DNA from: Microbacteriaceae bacterium
Lineage (GTDB): Bacteria; Actinomycetota; Actinomycetes; Actinomycetales; Microbacteriaceae
DNA: 64,000 bases
Reading direction: 5' to 3'
Assembly: GCA_025464975.1 (NCBI GenBank)
Contig: JAODMT010000024.1
Span: 496,001 to 560,000, forward strand
The first letter of the stretch is position 1. Each line of letters starts with the position of its first letter. Position numbers and translations under genes: made by a program. Under the pieces are notes generated by a model. It saw only the letters and a program-made list of their open reading frames with translations, had not been told where the DNA came from and ran no database searches. Positions 54,106 through 61,899 of the stretch are shown here, piece after piece.

Positions 54106-54190
54106 CGCGGCCGGTCATCACCGCGCCGTCCGCGGGATTCCGGCTGAGTTGTCGTTACGGCAGCGGAAGTTGCACGAACGAGAGATTGCC

Positions 54191-55516
54191 ATGGTGAGTA
54201 CGAGAACGCTGTTCGATGGAATTCGTCGATTCAAGTGGCTTCCCGCGCTTCTGCTCATAATCGCCTCATTCGTCTATGTCGGGGTCAAGGTTCCGACCCA
54301 CCAGCAGTTCTCTCCCTACGACGAATACGTGTACCTCGACTACCTCGACAAGGTGCCGACGCAGCTGGTCGTTCATGAGTACGAGAAGGTCGGCGACTAC
54401 GCCCGAAACGAAATTTCCTGCCGCGGAGTCTTGAATTACGGGAGCTTCGGACAGGGCTGCAATGTGGGTTCTCACAACGCCAACGCCGACTATCCGTACG
54501 CGGGGAACACCGGGGCGGACATCTACAGTCCCGCCTACTTCGCCGTCACCTGGGTATTCGCCCAACCCCTGACCTGGCTAGGACTCGATCTCCTCGACGC
54601 TGGACGACTGGTTGGGGCACTCTGGCTCGCGGCCGGGCTTCTGTTGCTTTACGGGGCGATGCGAGAGCTTGGTGCCGGGCGAGCCATTTCGGTGGGCATC
54701 AACCTGTTCGTGATGATGAGTTCGGCGATCTACTGGGCGGACACCTATCTGAGTACCGACGCTCCATCGCTTGCCATTGCGGCTGGGCTTCTTCTCATGG
54801 GGATCCGCATCGCGAAGCACAAAATGCGGGCGATCTGGCTCATTCCCGCGGCGGCGATCGCGGTGCTGTTCAAGGTGCAGAACCTCGCCGCGGTGGTTCT
54901 GGTTTCGCTTGCCCTCATCGGGGTGTCCGTCTGGGACCGGTACCGCCGGAGTTCGCCGCCGTCCGGGCGGCGAGGGTCATACCTTCGGCCGGTGGCGATG
55001 GCGATTCTTGCGGTGCTGGCCGGCGGATTGGCGCAGGCGGGATGGCTGGCCATCCGGTCGGCAATCGCTCTGCCCCCGGTGGTGACGCCCGGGGCCGACC
55101 TTGTCATCCAGCACTTCGACCGGGTGGCGATGGTCACCGAGGGCTTCAAATACCTCTTCAAGGTCGGATTCTCCGACATCCCCAGCGGAGTCACCAGCAC
55201 GGTCGCGACCAACGTTCTCGCTGCGATTGCGATTGCCGGCGCCATCGGATTACTGGTGACCCATCGCGTTCAATCAAGAATTTCGGTGGGCGTCGCGGCG
55301 GCCGCCCTCGTGGTTTCGGTACTGCTCGGTCCGGCGCTTGCCGGATCAACCGTGATCATGACCGGTCAGTACTTCCCGCTTCCGATTCGCTACGGCATCG
55401 TGTTGATCCCGGCATTTGCGGTCTGTGCCGCCGTCTTCTTTTCTCGGTCCCGACGCCTCGGCGGCGCATTCCTCGTGGTGGGGCTTGCCATGGCGGCGGT
55501 CGTGATTGTCGTATAG
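54191..55516 (+). CDS. Polytopic membrane protein, GT-C glycosyltransferase-like
   Basis: 441 residues with about 10 membrane helices. The first extracytoplasmic loop has FSPYDEYVYLDYL with acidic residues placed as in the catalytic loop of GT-C enzymes (polyprenyl-phosphate sugar donors), and a large loop with two cysteines (ISCRGVLN, GQGCN). Could add side-chain sugars to the glycan outside the membrane, with the DPM1-like enzyme at 59.3-60.1 kb supplying the donor. Start ATG 54191 is preferred to ATG 54149. Function is inference. Confidence 0.7.
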   Translation: MVSTRTLFDGIRRFKWLPALLLIIASFVYVGVKVPTHQQFSPYDEYVYLDYLDKVPTQLVVHEYEKVGDYARNEISCRGVLNYGSFGQGCNVGSHNANADYPYAGNTGADIYSPAYFAVTWVFAQPLTWLGLDLLDAGRLVGALWLAAGLLLLYGAMRELGAGRAISVGINLFVMMSSAIYWADTYLSTDAPSLAIAAGLLLMGIRIAKHKMRAIWLIPAAAIAVLFKVQNLAAVVLVSLALIGVSVWDRYRRSSPPSGRRGSYLRPVAMAILAVLAGGLAQAGWLAIRSAIALPPVVTPGADLVIQHFDRVAMVTEGFKYLFKVGFSDIPSGVTSTVATNVLAAIAIAGAIGLLVTHRVQSRISVGVAAAALVVSVLLGPALAGSTVIMTGQYFPLPIRYGIVLIPAFAVCAAVFFSRSRRLGGAFLVVGLAMAAVVIVV

Positions 55517-55520
55517 GGCG

Positions 55521-56534
55521 ATGAGCATGGACTCGAGTTCGAAGCCCACCGTCTCGGTAGCGATGTGCACCTTCAACGGTGAGCGCTTCGTGCGGCAGCA
55601 ATTGGAAAGCATCCTGTCTCAGGGAATGGCTCCGCTCGAAATCGTGATTTCCGATGATGGCTCGAGCGACGGTACCGTGCGGGTGCTCCGCGAGGCCGTG
55701 GCGCGCGCCGAGGCCGACGGGTCACTCGCCGGTGTGAGCTGTCGCATCATCCACAACGACGGCCCGCATGGCGTGGCCGCGAATTTTCAGCACGCGATCT
55801 CAGCGTGCTCGGGGGATGTCATCGCCCTGAGCGATCAGGACGACGTGTGGGCACCCGGGCGCCTGAAGACGCTCGTTGAGCATCTGCAACGGAACGGCGA
55901 CCTGATGCTTCTGCACTCGGACGCCAGGATGGTGGACGAGTCGGGTACGCCGCTCGGATACAGCCTCTTCGAGGCCATTTCCCTCCTGGAAACGGAGCGG
56001 GCTCAGATACACGGTGGGCGAGGGTTCGAGGCCCTGCTTCGCCGCAACCTGGTCACGGGAGCTACGACGGTGATTCGGGCAAGCCTCGTGCCGATTGCCT
56101 TTCCCATTCCGGCGGGATGGCTTCACGATGAATGGCTCGCCATCGTGGCGGGCGCGATCGCGCGCTTCGATGTGGTGGAGGTAAAATCCATGGACTACCG
56201 ACAGCACGGCAGCAATCAGATCGGCCAACTGAAACCTACCCTCGGGTACCGAGTACGGCGCCTCCTCGAACCACGCTCATCCCGCAATGACCGTCTGCTG
56301 GCCAGGGCCGGCAGTCTGGTTGAAAGGCTGGACGCGCTTGGTGAGCTGGTTCCGGCGTCGTATCGAGAACTCGGCCGAGGCAAGCTCGAACACGAGAAGT
56401 GCCGCTCGGCTCTTCCCGCAGCGCGACTGAAGCGAATCCGACCGGTTCTGCGCGAATACCGATCAGGAGCATACGAACGATATGGTCGAGGGCGCCCCGA
56501 TGTACTTCGTGACCTTGTGCAATCGGCGAAGTGA
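55521..56534 (+). CDS. Glycosyltransferase family 2
   Basis: 337 residues. GT-A fold with VSVAMCTFNGERFVRQQL, VISDDGSSDGT and LSDQDDVWAPGRL, the D-Q-D-D-V-W motif of rhamnosyltransferase-like GT2 enzymes (WbbJ/RgpA-type side-chain transferases). Lies 4 nt after the GT-C-like gene. Two ATGs, 55521 and 55527, are possible starts. Donor unknown; dTDP-rhamnose is likely from context. Confidence 0.88.
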   Translation: MSMDSSSKPTVSVAMCTFNGERFVRQQLESILSQGMAPLEIVISDDGSSDGTVRVLREAVARAEADGSLAGVSCRIIHNDGPHGVAANFQHAISACSGDVIALSDQDDVWAPGRLKTLVEHLQRNGDLMLLHSDARMVDESGTPLGYSLFEAISLLETERAQIHGGRGFEALLRRNLVTGATTVIRASLVPIAFPIPAGWLHDEWLAIVAGAIARFDVVEVKSMDYRQHGSNQIGQLKPTLGYRVRRLLEPRSSRNDRLLARAGSLVERLDALGELVPASYRELGRGKLEHEKCRSALPAARLKRIRPVLREYRSGAYERYGRGRPDVLRDLVQSAK

Positions 56535-56586
56535 TTCGACTGCCGCCGTGCAAGTGGCGAACCCGACGAGAGAACCAGGCAAACCA

Positions 56587-57816
56587 ATGACTGATGCGGA
56601 GCACGACCCGACCGTCGGGCAACGCGGACGACGTTCGCGGGCCGTGCCTGCCGCGTCCGTCAGCCTCGCCGCCGGTCTTGCCGGTCGCAACAACTCCTTC
56701 GGAATCATCCGGCTCGTTCTGGCTTGCCTCGTCATCGTGTCTCACGCGTTCCCGATCGGCGGATGGGGCGAGGACCCGCTCTTGGCCCACTCGCGAGGCC
56801 AGGAAAACATCGGCGGAGTTGCCGTTCTCGGGTTCTTCGCAATCAGCGGGTATCTGATCGCCAAGAGCGGGATGAACGCCGACGGTCTTCAGTTCATCTG
56901 GCGCCGCTTCCTGCGGATCTTTCCCGCGTTCTGGCTTGTCCTGCTTGTCGCGGCTTTGCTCGTCGGGCCCGTTGCCTGGGTTGCCTCGGGTCACACGCTT
57001 GGCACCTACTTCTCCGTCGGCGCCGGCGGGCCGCTTCAATACGTCACGCGCAACGCAGACCTGATGATGCGTCAATGGGGCGTCTACGATATCTTCGCGT
57101 CGACCACCCCCTACGGTCGCAGCGGGGCCGGCGCCGTGTTCAACGGGTCGCTGTGGAGCCTGAGCTACGAATGGGGCGCCTACCTCATCGTGTGGGTGCT
57201 GGTGTTGTCGCGAGTGCTCGAGCGCGCGAAGGTGTTGATCCTGGTCATCACCGGCTTCTACTTCGTCGTGGAGCTTGGCACGCTTTTCGCCCCGACTCAG
57301 CTCGTGCAGGTCTTCCCGTATTTCAGCGACGGACTGAGGGTGAGTCTGCCACTCCTCTTTCTGTACGGCGCCTGCTTCGCCGTGTACGCCAAACGGATCC
57401 CCCTTGACGGTCGGCTCGCGGCCCTCGCAGCGGTCGTCGCATTCTTCACCCTGTGGAAGGGCGGCCTTTCGGTCTTCGGATACCCGGCGGCGGCCTACCT
57501 CGTTCTCTGGATTGCGGCCGCGCTGCCTGAAATGTTCCAACGAATCGGCGCGAAGAACGACTATTCCTACGGCATCTATCTCTACGGATTTCTCGTACAG
57601 CAGGTCACGGCCGCGCTGGGGTGGTACTCCTGGGGTTACGTTCCCTGGGTTGCGGTCTGCCTGATAATCAGCGCCGCGCTGGCCTGGCTGAGTTGGCATG
57701 GGGTTGAGAAGCGAGCTCTGGCGCTGAAGGACTGGGGCCCCGGCCGTGGATTCCAGTTCTGGCGGGACTGGGGGGTCGCCGCCGTTCGGCGTCGCCCGCG
57801 GGACGCGACCGAGTAG
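56587..57816 (+). CDS. Acyltransferase family 3 (OafA-like membrane O-acyltransferase)
   Basis: 409 residues. Acyl_transf_3 signature NNSFGIIRLVLACLVIVSHAF with the catalytic His in VSHAF, then SGYLIAKS and WRRFLRIFPAFWL, the R-x10-R region. About ten membrane helices. Probably O-acetylates sugars of the surface polymer. ATG 56587 has AGG 7 nt upstream; the frame from 56482 starts in the previous gene. Its C terminus is a basic cytoplasmic tail. Confidence 0.9.
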   Translation: MTDAEHDPTVGQRGRRSRAVPAASVSLAAGLAGRNNSFGIIRLVLACLVIVSHAFPIGGWGEDPLLAHSRGQENIGGVAVLGFFAISGYLIAKSGMNADGLQFIWRRFLRIFPAFWLVLLVAALLVGPVAWVASGHTLGTYFSVGAGGPLQYVTRNADLMMRQWGVYDIFASTTPYGRSGAGAVFNGSLWSLSYEWGAYLIVWVLVLSRVLERAKVLILVITGFYFVVELGTLFAPTQLVQVFPYFSDGLRVSLPLLFLYGACFAVYAKRIPLDGRLAALAAVVAFFTLWKGGLSVFGYPAAAYLVLWIAAALPEMFQRIGAKNDYSYGIYLYGFLVQQVTAALGWYSWGYVPWVAVCLIISAALAWLSWHGVEKRALALKDWGPGRGFQFWRDWGVAAVRRRPRDATE

Positions 57817-57836
57817 CTCGACGGCTCGGCTCACTG

Positions 57837-57842
57837 TAGGGT
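57837..57842 (+). promoter_or_regulatory. Possible -10 box TAGGGT for the epimerase gene
   Basis: TAGGGT 36 nt before GTG 57879, which has its own AAGGA site; gives a short leader. Confidence 0.35.
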
Positions 57843-57878
57843 CGAATGTTTTGTTCCACCGCAACCGTAAGGATTTCA

Positions 57879-58955
57879 GTGTCTGCTCCGACCCTCGGCA
57901 ACGTGCTCGTCACCGGCGGTGCCGGTTTTATTGGATCGGCCCTCTCCCAGAGGCTCGCTGCACACGCGAGCCGGTGGGTCGTGCTGGACAACCTGCACCC
58001 ACAGGTGCATCCGACCGCGGTGCGGCCTGCCTCCCTGCACGAATCGGCCGAGCTTGTGATTGGGGACGTCACTGACCCCGCCGCGTGGTCGGCACTCCTC
58101 GCAGATTTCCGGCCGGATGTCGTCGTGCATCTCGCCGCCGAGACCGGCACGGCGCAATCGTTGCACTTTGCCACGCGTCATGCCGAGGTGAACGTGGTGG
58201 GCACCACGACCATGCTCGATGCCTTCGGCTCGATGAACCATGTGCCTCGACAATTCGTTCTGAGCGGAAGCCGCGCGGTTTACGGCGAGGGATCCTGGAG
58301 AAAGTCCGCCGGAGAGCTCTTCTCACCCGGCCAGCGCACGCACGCTCAGTTGCAGGAGGCGCAGTGGGACTTCCCGGACGCGGTTCCGCTTCCGAGTCAG
58401 GCGCTGACGACCTGGCCATCTCCCACCAGCGTGTACGGCGCAACCAAACTGGCCCAGGAGCACATTCTCACGGCCTGGACGGGCTCGCACGACAGCGCGC
58501 TCACGGTGCTGCGCTTTCAAAACGTCTACGGCCCTGGGCAATCCCTGACCAATCCATACACCGGCATCGTCTCGCTGTTTTCTCAGCTGGCCATGCGGGG
58601 GGAATCCATTCCGGTCTATGAAGACGGACTGATAACGCGCGACTTCGTCTACATCGACGACGTTGCGGACTCGCTCGCCACCGTGCTCGTGACCGGCCCA
58701 ACGGGTGATGGTCCCTCGACCTTCGACGTCGGCTCCGGCATCGGGACCACCATTCTGGAGTTGGCCTCGCTCATCGCCGACTTCCACGGGGCACCGCAGC
58801 CGCACATCACCGGGGCGTTCCGCGACGGGGACGTTCGCCATGCGTCGACCGACATCGGCCGCACTCTGGAGAACCTCGATTGGGCACCCCAATGGAGCGT
58901 TGAGCGGGGCATCTCGGCGCTTCAGGCCTGGATAGCCGAGCAGCAGAACGCGTGA
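57879..58955 (+). CDS. NAD-dependent nucleotide-sugar epimerase/dehydratase
   Basis: 358 residues, extended short-chain dehydrogenase. NAD fold VLVTGGAGFIGSAL, FVLSGSRAVYGEG, catalytic Tyr/Lys in SVYGATKLAQEH and RDFVYIDDVADSLA. A ~30-residue insertion (residues ~150-180, FSPGQRTHAQLQEAQWDFPD) sits before the catalytic Tyr. Substrate unknown; likely makes a further sugar for the glycan. GTG 57879 follows AAGGATTTCA; ATG 57846 would begin at the promoter. Confidence 0.88.
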   Translation: MSAPTLGNVLVTGGAGFIGSALSQRLAAHASRWVVLDNLHPQVHPTAVRPASLHESAELVIGDVTDPAAWSALLADFRPDVVVHLAAETGTAQSLHFATRHAEVNVVGTTTMLDAFGSMNHVPRQFVLSGSRAVYGEGSWRKSAGELFSPGQRTHAQLQEAQWDFPDAVPLPSQALTTWPSPTSVYGATKLAQEHILTAWTGSHDSALTVLRFQNVYGPGQSLTNPYTGIVSLFSQLAMRGESIPVYEDGLITRDFVYIDDVADSLATVLVTGPTGDGPSTFDVGSGIGTTILELASLIADFHGAPQPHITGAFRDGDVRHASTDIGRTLENLDWAPQWSVERGISALQAWIAEQQNA

Positions 58956-58977
58956 GCCCCAATCGCTGAGGACTCAG

Positions 58978-59346
58978 CTATCGCTCGTCGTCTCCGCTTC
59001 GCGCGTCCTGGCCCTTCACCTGAAGTTCGAGGATAGCCACACGCTCGGCAAGGGTGCGCGTCTTCGCCTCGAGCTGGGTCAGCTCGGAACTGTGCTGGAG
59101 GCAGACGAGGAACAGGATCGCAATGCTTGCGAAGAAGATCAGATTGATCGGTACTTCGATCCCGACGAGGCTGGCAGCCCAGGCAAGCGTCGTCGGAAAG
59201 AGCCCGGCGACCAACGCGAACAGCCCGGCGATGAACCACCAGATCGCATGCCGCTCGCGCAAGTGCCGCCGGCGAAGCAGCTCGATCACCACGATGAGCA
59301 CGAGGACCGCTGACACGACCCCGAAGATGTAACTGGAGAGGGTCAT
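58978..59346 (-). CDS. DUF2304 membrane protein
   Basis: 122 residues with three membrane helices (about 4-23, 34-55, 66-84) and a C-terminal coiled coil (LTQLEAKTRTLAERVAILEL). Matches the DUF2304 family, nearly always next to DPM1-like glycosyltransferases, as here (ATGA overlap with the GT2 gene upstream). Likely an accessory subunit of that enzyme. A short palindrome CTGAGGACTCAG lies at 58967-58978 between it and the convergent epimerase gene. Confidence 0.88.
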   Translation of the reverse strand: MTLSSYIFGVVSAVLVLIVVIELLRRRHLRERHAIWWFIAGLFALVAGLFPTTLAWAASLVGIEVPINLIFFASIAILFLVCLQHSSELTQLEAKTRTLAERVAILELQVKGQDARSGDDER

Positions 59347-60074
59347 GCGCGTTTCCCCACGAGATAGGTCGACTTCGGTCTGATGTAGGCGAACAGCAGC
59401 GCAAGGCTGGCCCGGCCGAGGTACGCGGCCGACTTGAACGGGTTGTGGGAGGGAACCCCGCCCGCGCGAACTCTCATCACCACCGGAACTTGCCGAACGA
59501 CTAGCCCCGATCGCGAGGCGATAACCAGGGCCTCGATGGTGTCGCCGAGGTACTCGGCCGGGTAGTGCTCGGCGAACAGCGCTACGGCTCGCGGACCCGA
59601 TGCGCGGAATCCCGAGGTGGTGTCGGTGAGGAGCGTGCCGGAGGTGCGACTGAGGATTCCCGCCAAGACTCGCATCGCCCAGCGACGCGGGCCGCGCACC
59701 TCATAATCACCATGGCCCGCAAATCGCGCCCCGAGAACGAGGTCCGCGCTGGCCAGTTCGCGGAGCAGGTCGGGAACGCTGGCAGGGTCGTGTTGCCCAT
59801 CCGCGTCGATCTGAATGACGTTGTGGTAGCCGCACTCCAGGGCGTAGCGGAAGCCGGTGCGCATTGCCCCACCGACTCCGAGATTGAACGGCAGCGTTGC
59901 CACCTTCGCTCCGGCATCCTGCGCGGCCTGCGTCGTTGCGTCGCTGGACCCGTCGTCCACAACGAGCACGTGCGCGTTCGGCAGCTTTTCGAAGACTTCC
60001 CTGACGACGTCACCCACGGATGCCTCCTCGTTGAACGCGGGCATCACAATGAGAGTGTCGGTCATGGAGGGCAC
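59343..60074 (-). CDS. DPM1/DPG-like polyprenyl-phosphate glycosyltransferase (GT2)
   Basis: 243 residues. VMPAFNEEASVGDVVREVF, VVDDGSSDAT and IDADGQHDPASV are the markers of polyprenyl-phosphate mannose/glucose synthases; NLGVGGAMRTGFRYA is the glycine-rich loop. No C-terminal membrane domain; the DUF2304 partner may provide it. Start: TAGAAT lies 7 nt before GTG 60074, while ATG 60065 (three codons on) is the other choice. It would make a lipid-linked sugar donor for the GT-C-like protein. Confidence 0.9.
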   Translation of the reverse strand: MPSMTDTLIVMPAFNEEASVGDVVREVFEKLPNAHVLVVDDGSSDATTQAAQDAGAKVATLPFNLGVGGAMRTGFRYALECGYHNVIQIDADGQHDPASVPDLLRELASADLVLGARFAGHGDYEVRGPRRWAMRVLAGILSRTSGTLLTDTTSGFRASGPRAVALFAEHYPAEYLGDTIEALVIASRSGLVVRQVPVVMRVRAGGVPSHNPFKSAAYLGRASLALLFAYIRPKSTYLVGKRA

Positions 60075-60081
60075 GTGCCCG

Positions 60082-60087
60082 ATTCTA
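60082..60087 (-). promoter_or_regulatory. -10 box TAGAAT, 7 nt before the DPM1-like gene
   Basis: Minus-strand TAGAAT close to consensus, 7 nt before GTG 60074. It starts inside the gap after the neighbouring GT2 gene. Confidence 0.45.
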
Positions 60088-60099
60088 TCGACCACTGTC

Positions 60100-61002
60100 T
60101 CAACGACGGCGGGCCGCGGCCGAGCGCCCGATGACATGCCGGATGACGGCGCGGCGGTCGTCCGGCGTCCCGAACCTGAGCGCGGCCCGAAGTTCGGTCG
60201 CGGCGTTAAGCCGCGAAGTGAGGTGGCGGCGCGCAATGCGCGCGGCCCGATGCCATCCGAGGGCTTCGCACGCTGCCGCGCACTCGTCAAACACGATCTG
60301 CTCCTGCGCAAACTTTGAACCGTCCGGACCCGTCTTTGACGAAACGCTGCCGGAATGCCTGCGGTACTCAAAGACGACCGAATCGTCGAGGGCAAGACTG
60401 CCGTTCTCGAGCGTGATCTCCATCAGCTTCGCCAGGTCTTGAACGACATCCAAATCCGTTCTGAACCCGTTCGACAGCCGTTCCCGGCGCCAGATGAGCG
60501 AAGGGAAATAGGTCCAGTTGCCGCCCATCAGGCTCGCGGCAAGGGTCTCGCCGCGCAGCAGGCGCGGTTTGGGCCCTCGCGGACGCAACCAGCCCTTCAC
60601 CCGGTCGGCAAGGGGTCTTGACGCCGCGCCGTTCTCGTCAATCACCGACACTCCGGGCTGAATGATGTCAGCGTCGGGGAAGCGATCGATCAGTTCTCGC
60701 GCCTTTCCCACAAATCCGGGAAGCATGACGTCGTCACAGCCCATGATCACCACGAAGGTGCCGGTGGCAAGCGAGACGGCCTTGTTGTAGTTTCGGCTCG
60801 GTCGCAGGTTGGTGTCGTTGCGAAGATACGTCACGCGAGGGTCGACGATCGCCTTGGCCCATTCGCCGGGCGCCAGGTCGGGGTACACGTCGTCGAGTAT
60901 CGTCAGGCGCCAATCCGGGTCCGTCTGAGCCAGAACGCTCTTCACCGCCTCGCGAAAGTGGTCGAACCGGCCGTAGAAAGGCATCATGATCTCGAGCGTC
61001 AC
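60100..61002 (-). CDS. Glycosyltransferase family 2
   Basis: 300 residues. MMPFYGRFDHFREAVKSVL and TILDDVYPD open the GT-A domain; MGCDDVMLPGF is the DXD-type motif and FRTDLDVVQDLAKLMEI the acceptor region. The last ~50 residues are Arg-rich helices. GTG start at 61002; TAGGCT is 8 nt upstream (61011-61016). Role in the surface glycan is inferred from the cluster. Confidence 0.88.
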   Translation of the reverse strand: MTLEIMMPFYGRFDHFREAVKSVLAQTDPDWRLTILDDVYPDLAPGEWAKAIVDPRVTYLRNDTNLRPSRNYNKAVSLATGTFVVIMGCDDVMLPGFVGKARELIDRFPDADIIQPGVSVIDENGAASRPLADRVKGWLRPRGPKPRLLRGETLAASLMGGNWTYFPSLIWRRERLSNGFRTDLDVVQDLAKLMEITLENGSLALDDSVVFEYRRHSGSVSSKTGPDGSKFAQEQIVFDECAAACEALGWHRAARIARRHLTSRLNAATELRAALRFGTPDDRRAVIRHVIGRSAAARRR

Positions 61003-61008
61003 GGTAGT

Positions 61009-61821
61009 TCAGCCTACCGGTCCACGATTTCTGGCCCGGTGGCGAGCCTCGATGAGGCCCCTCAACAGCATAAATCGCGCTTGGGCGATCGAGGCTAACG
61101 ATCGCCATTTGAGCGGCGTCACGTTAGCGTCGTGCAAACGGCGGGACACCACCGGCTCGGCGAGGTGCGCGATTGATCGCAGAGAATTGCCGACGAGCGC
61201 CAGCCAGAGGTCATGCGACTCGACGAAGTACCTCGGAATGGGGAGGATCGCCGGCAGCGCATCTCTTCGCAGGCCCATGCCGCAGCCGAAATAGGGGCGA
61301 TAGCCGACGAGGATCCCGATCTGGTTTCGCCACGGTGTGCGGTCGAAGCGCGCGTCAAGCACGTGCTGGCGGGTGTCGACAGCACCCAGCACGGAATAGT
61401 TGCCCGCGACGACCGACGAACCGTTGAGCGCGGCCACCATGGTCTCGAGGCGACCCGGCGTCCAGACGTCGTCCTGGTCGGAAAGCAGCATGACATCTCC
61501 GGCGGCGAGGGAGAGTGCTCGTTCGAAGGCGCGAACGTATCCGCGATTGCTCGGCTGCGGGTGAACGTGCACCCGCGGATCACCGATCGAAGCGATCACC
61601 GCGAGGGTGTCGTCGGTGGACGCGTCGTCAACGACCACGAGTTCATCCAGCGGCCCGAGCTGCTCGAGGATGGACCTCGCTTGCTCGGCAACAAATCGTG
61701 AACCGTTGTAGGTTGCCATGCAGACGCTGACCCGCGCCCGCCCCGAGCCGGCTGAACCGGATGGCTGTGCGCTCGGTCGACTATCCTGTGACCGGGTCGT
61801 CGATCGGCTGTCGGAAGTCAT
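61009..61821 (-). CDS. Glycosyltransferase family 2 (rhamnosyltransferase-like)
   Basis: 270 residues with a ~28-residue Ser/Arg-rich N-terminal extension, then VSVCMATYNGSRFVAEQARS, VVVDDASTDDT and LLSDQDDVWTPGRLE, the same D-Q-D-D-V-W motif as the GT2 at 55521-56534, suggesting related specificity. Its ATG overlaps by 4 bp (ATGA) the stop of a possible 4-codon leader ORF. Ends 7 nt before the next GT2 gene on the same strand. Confidence 0.9.
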   Translation of the reverse strand: MTSDSRSTTRSQDSRPSAQPSGSAGSGRARVSVCMATYNGSRFVAEQARSILEQLGPLDELVVVDDASTDDTLAVIASIGDPRVHVHPQPSNRGYVRAFERALSLAAGDVMLLSDQDDVWTPGRLETMVAALNGSSVVAGNYSVLGAVDTRQHVLDARFDRTPWRNQIGILVGYRPYFGCGMGLRRDALPAILPIPRYFVESHDLWLALVGNSLRSIAHLAEPVVSRRLHDANVTPLKWRSLASIAQARFMLLRGLIEARHRARNRGPVG

Positions 61822-61832
61822 CGGGCGCCCAT
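61818..61832 (-). CDS. Possible four-codon leader ORF (Met-Gly-Ala-Arg)
   Basis: ATG GGC GCC CGA TGA, whose start lies exactly 6 nt from a TAGTAT box and whose stop overlaps the glycosyltransferase ATG as ATGA. The geometry matches leaderless initiation followed by translational coupling. Speculative. Confidence 0.3.
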   Translation of the reverse strand: MGAR

Positions 61833-61838
61833 GGAAGC

Positions 61839-61844
61839 ATACTA
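61839..61844 (-). promoter_or_regulatory. -10 box TAGTAT upstream of the GT2 gene
   Basis: Minus-strand TAGTAT, 6 nt before the ATG of the mini-ORF and 17 nt before the glycosyltransferase ATG. Confidence 0.5.
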
Positions 61845-61899
61845 ATCGCTGATCGGATCGGGGCCTCCGGTTCGGCGCCCGAGCCCCGTGAGGACTTTC

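Noticed and set aside
56236-57864. 542-codon minus-strand frame over the acyltransferase
   Set aside because: Shadow of the membrane acyltransferase, with Pro/Arg/Gln-rich composition and no domain.
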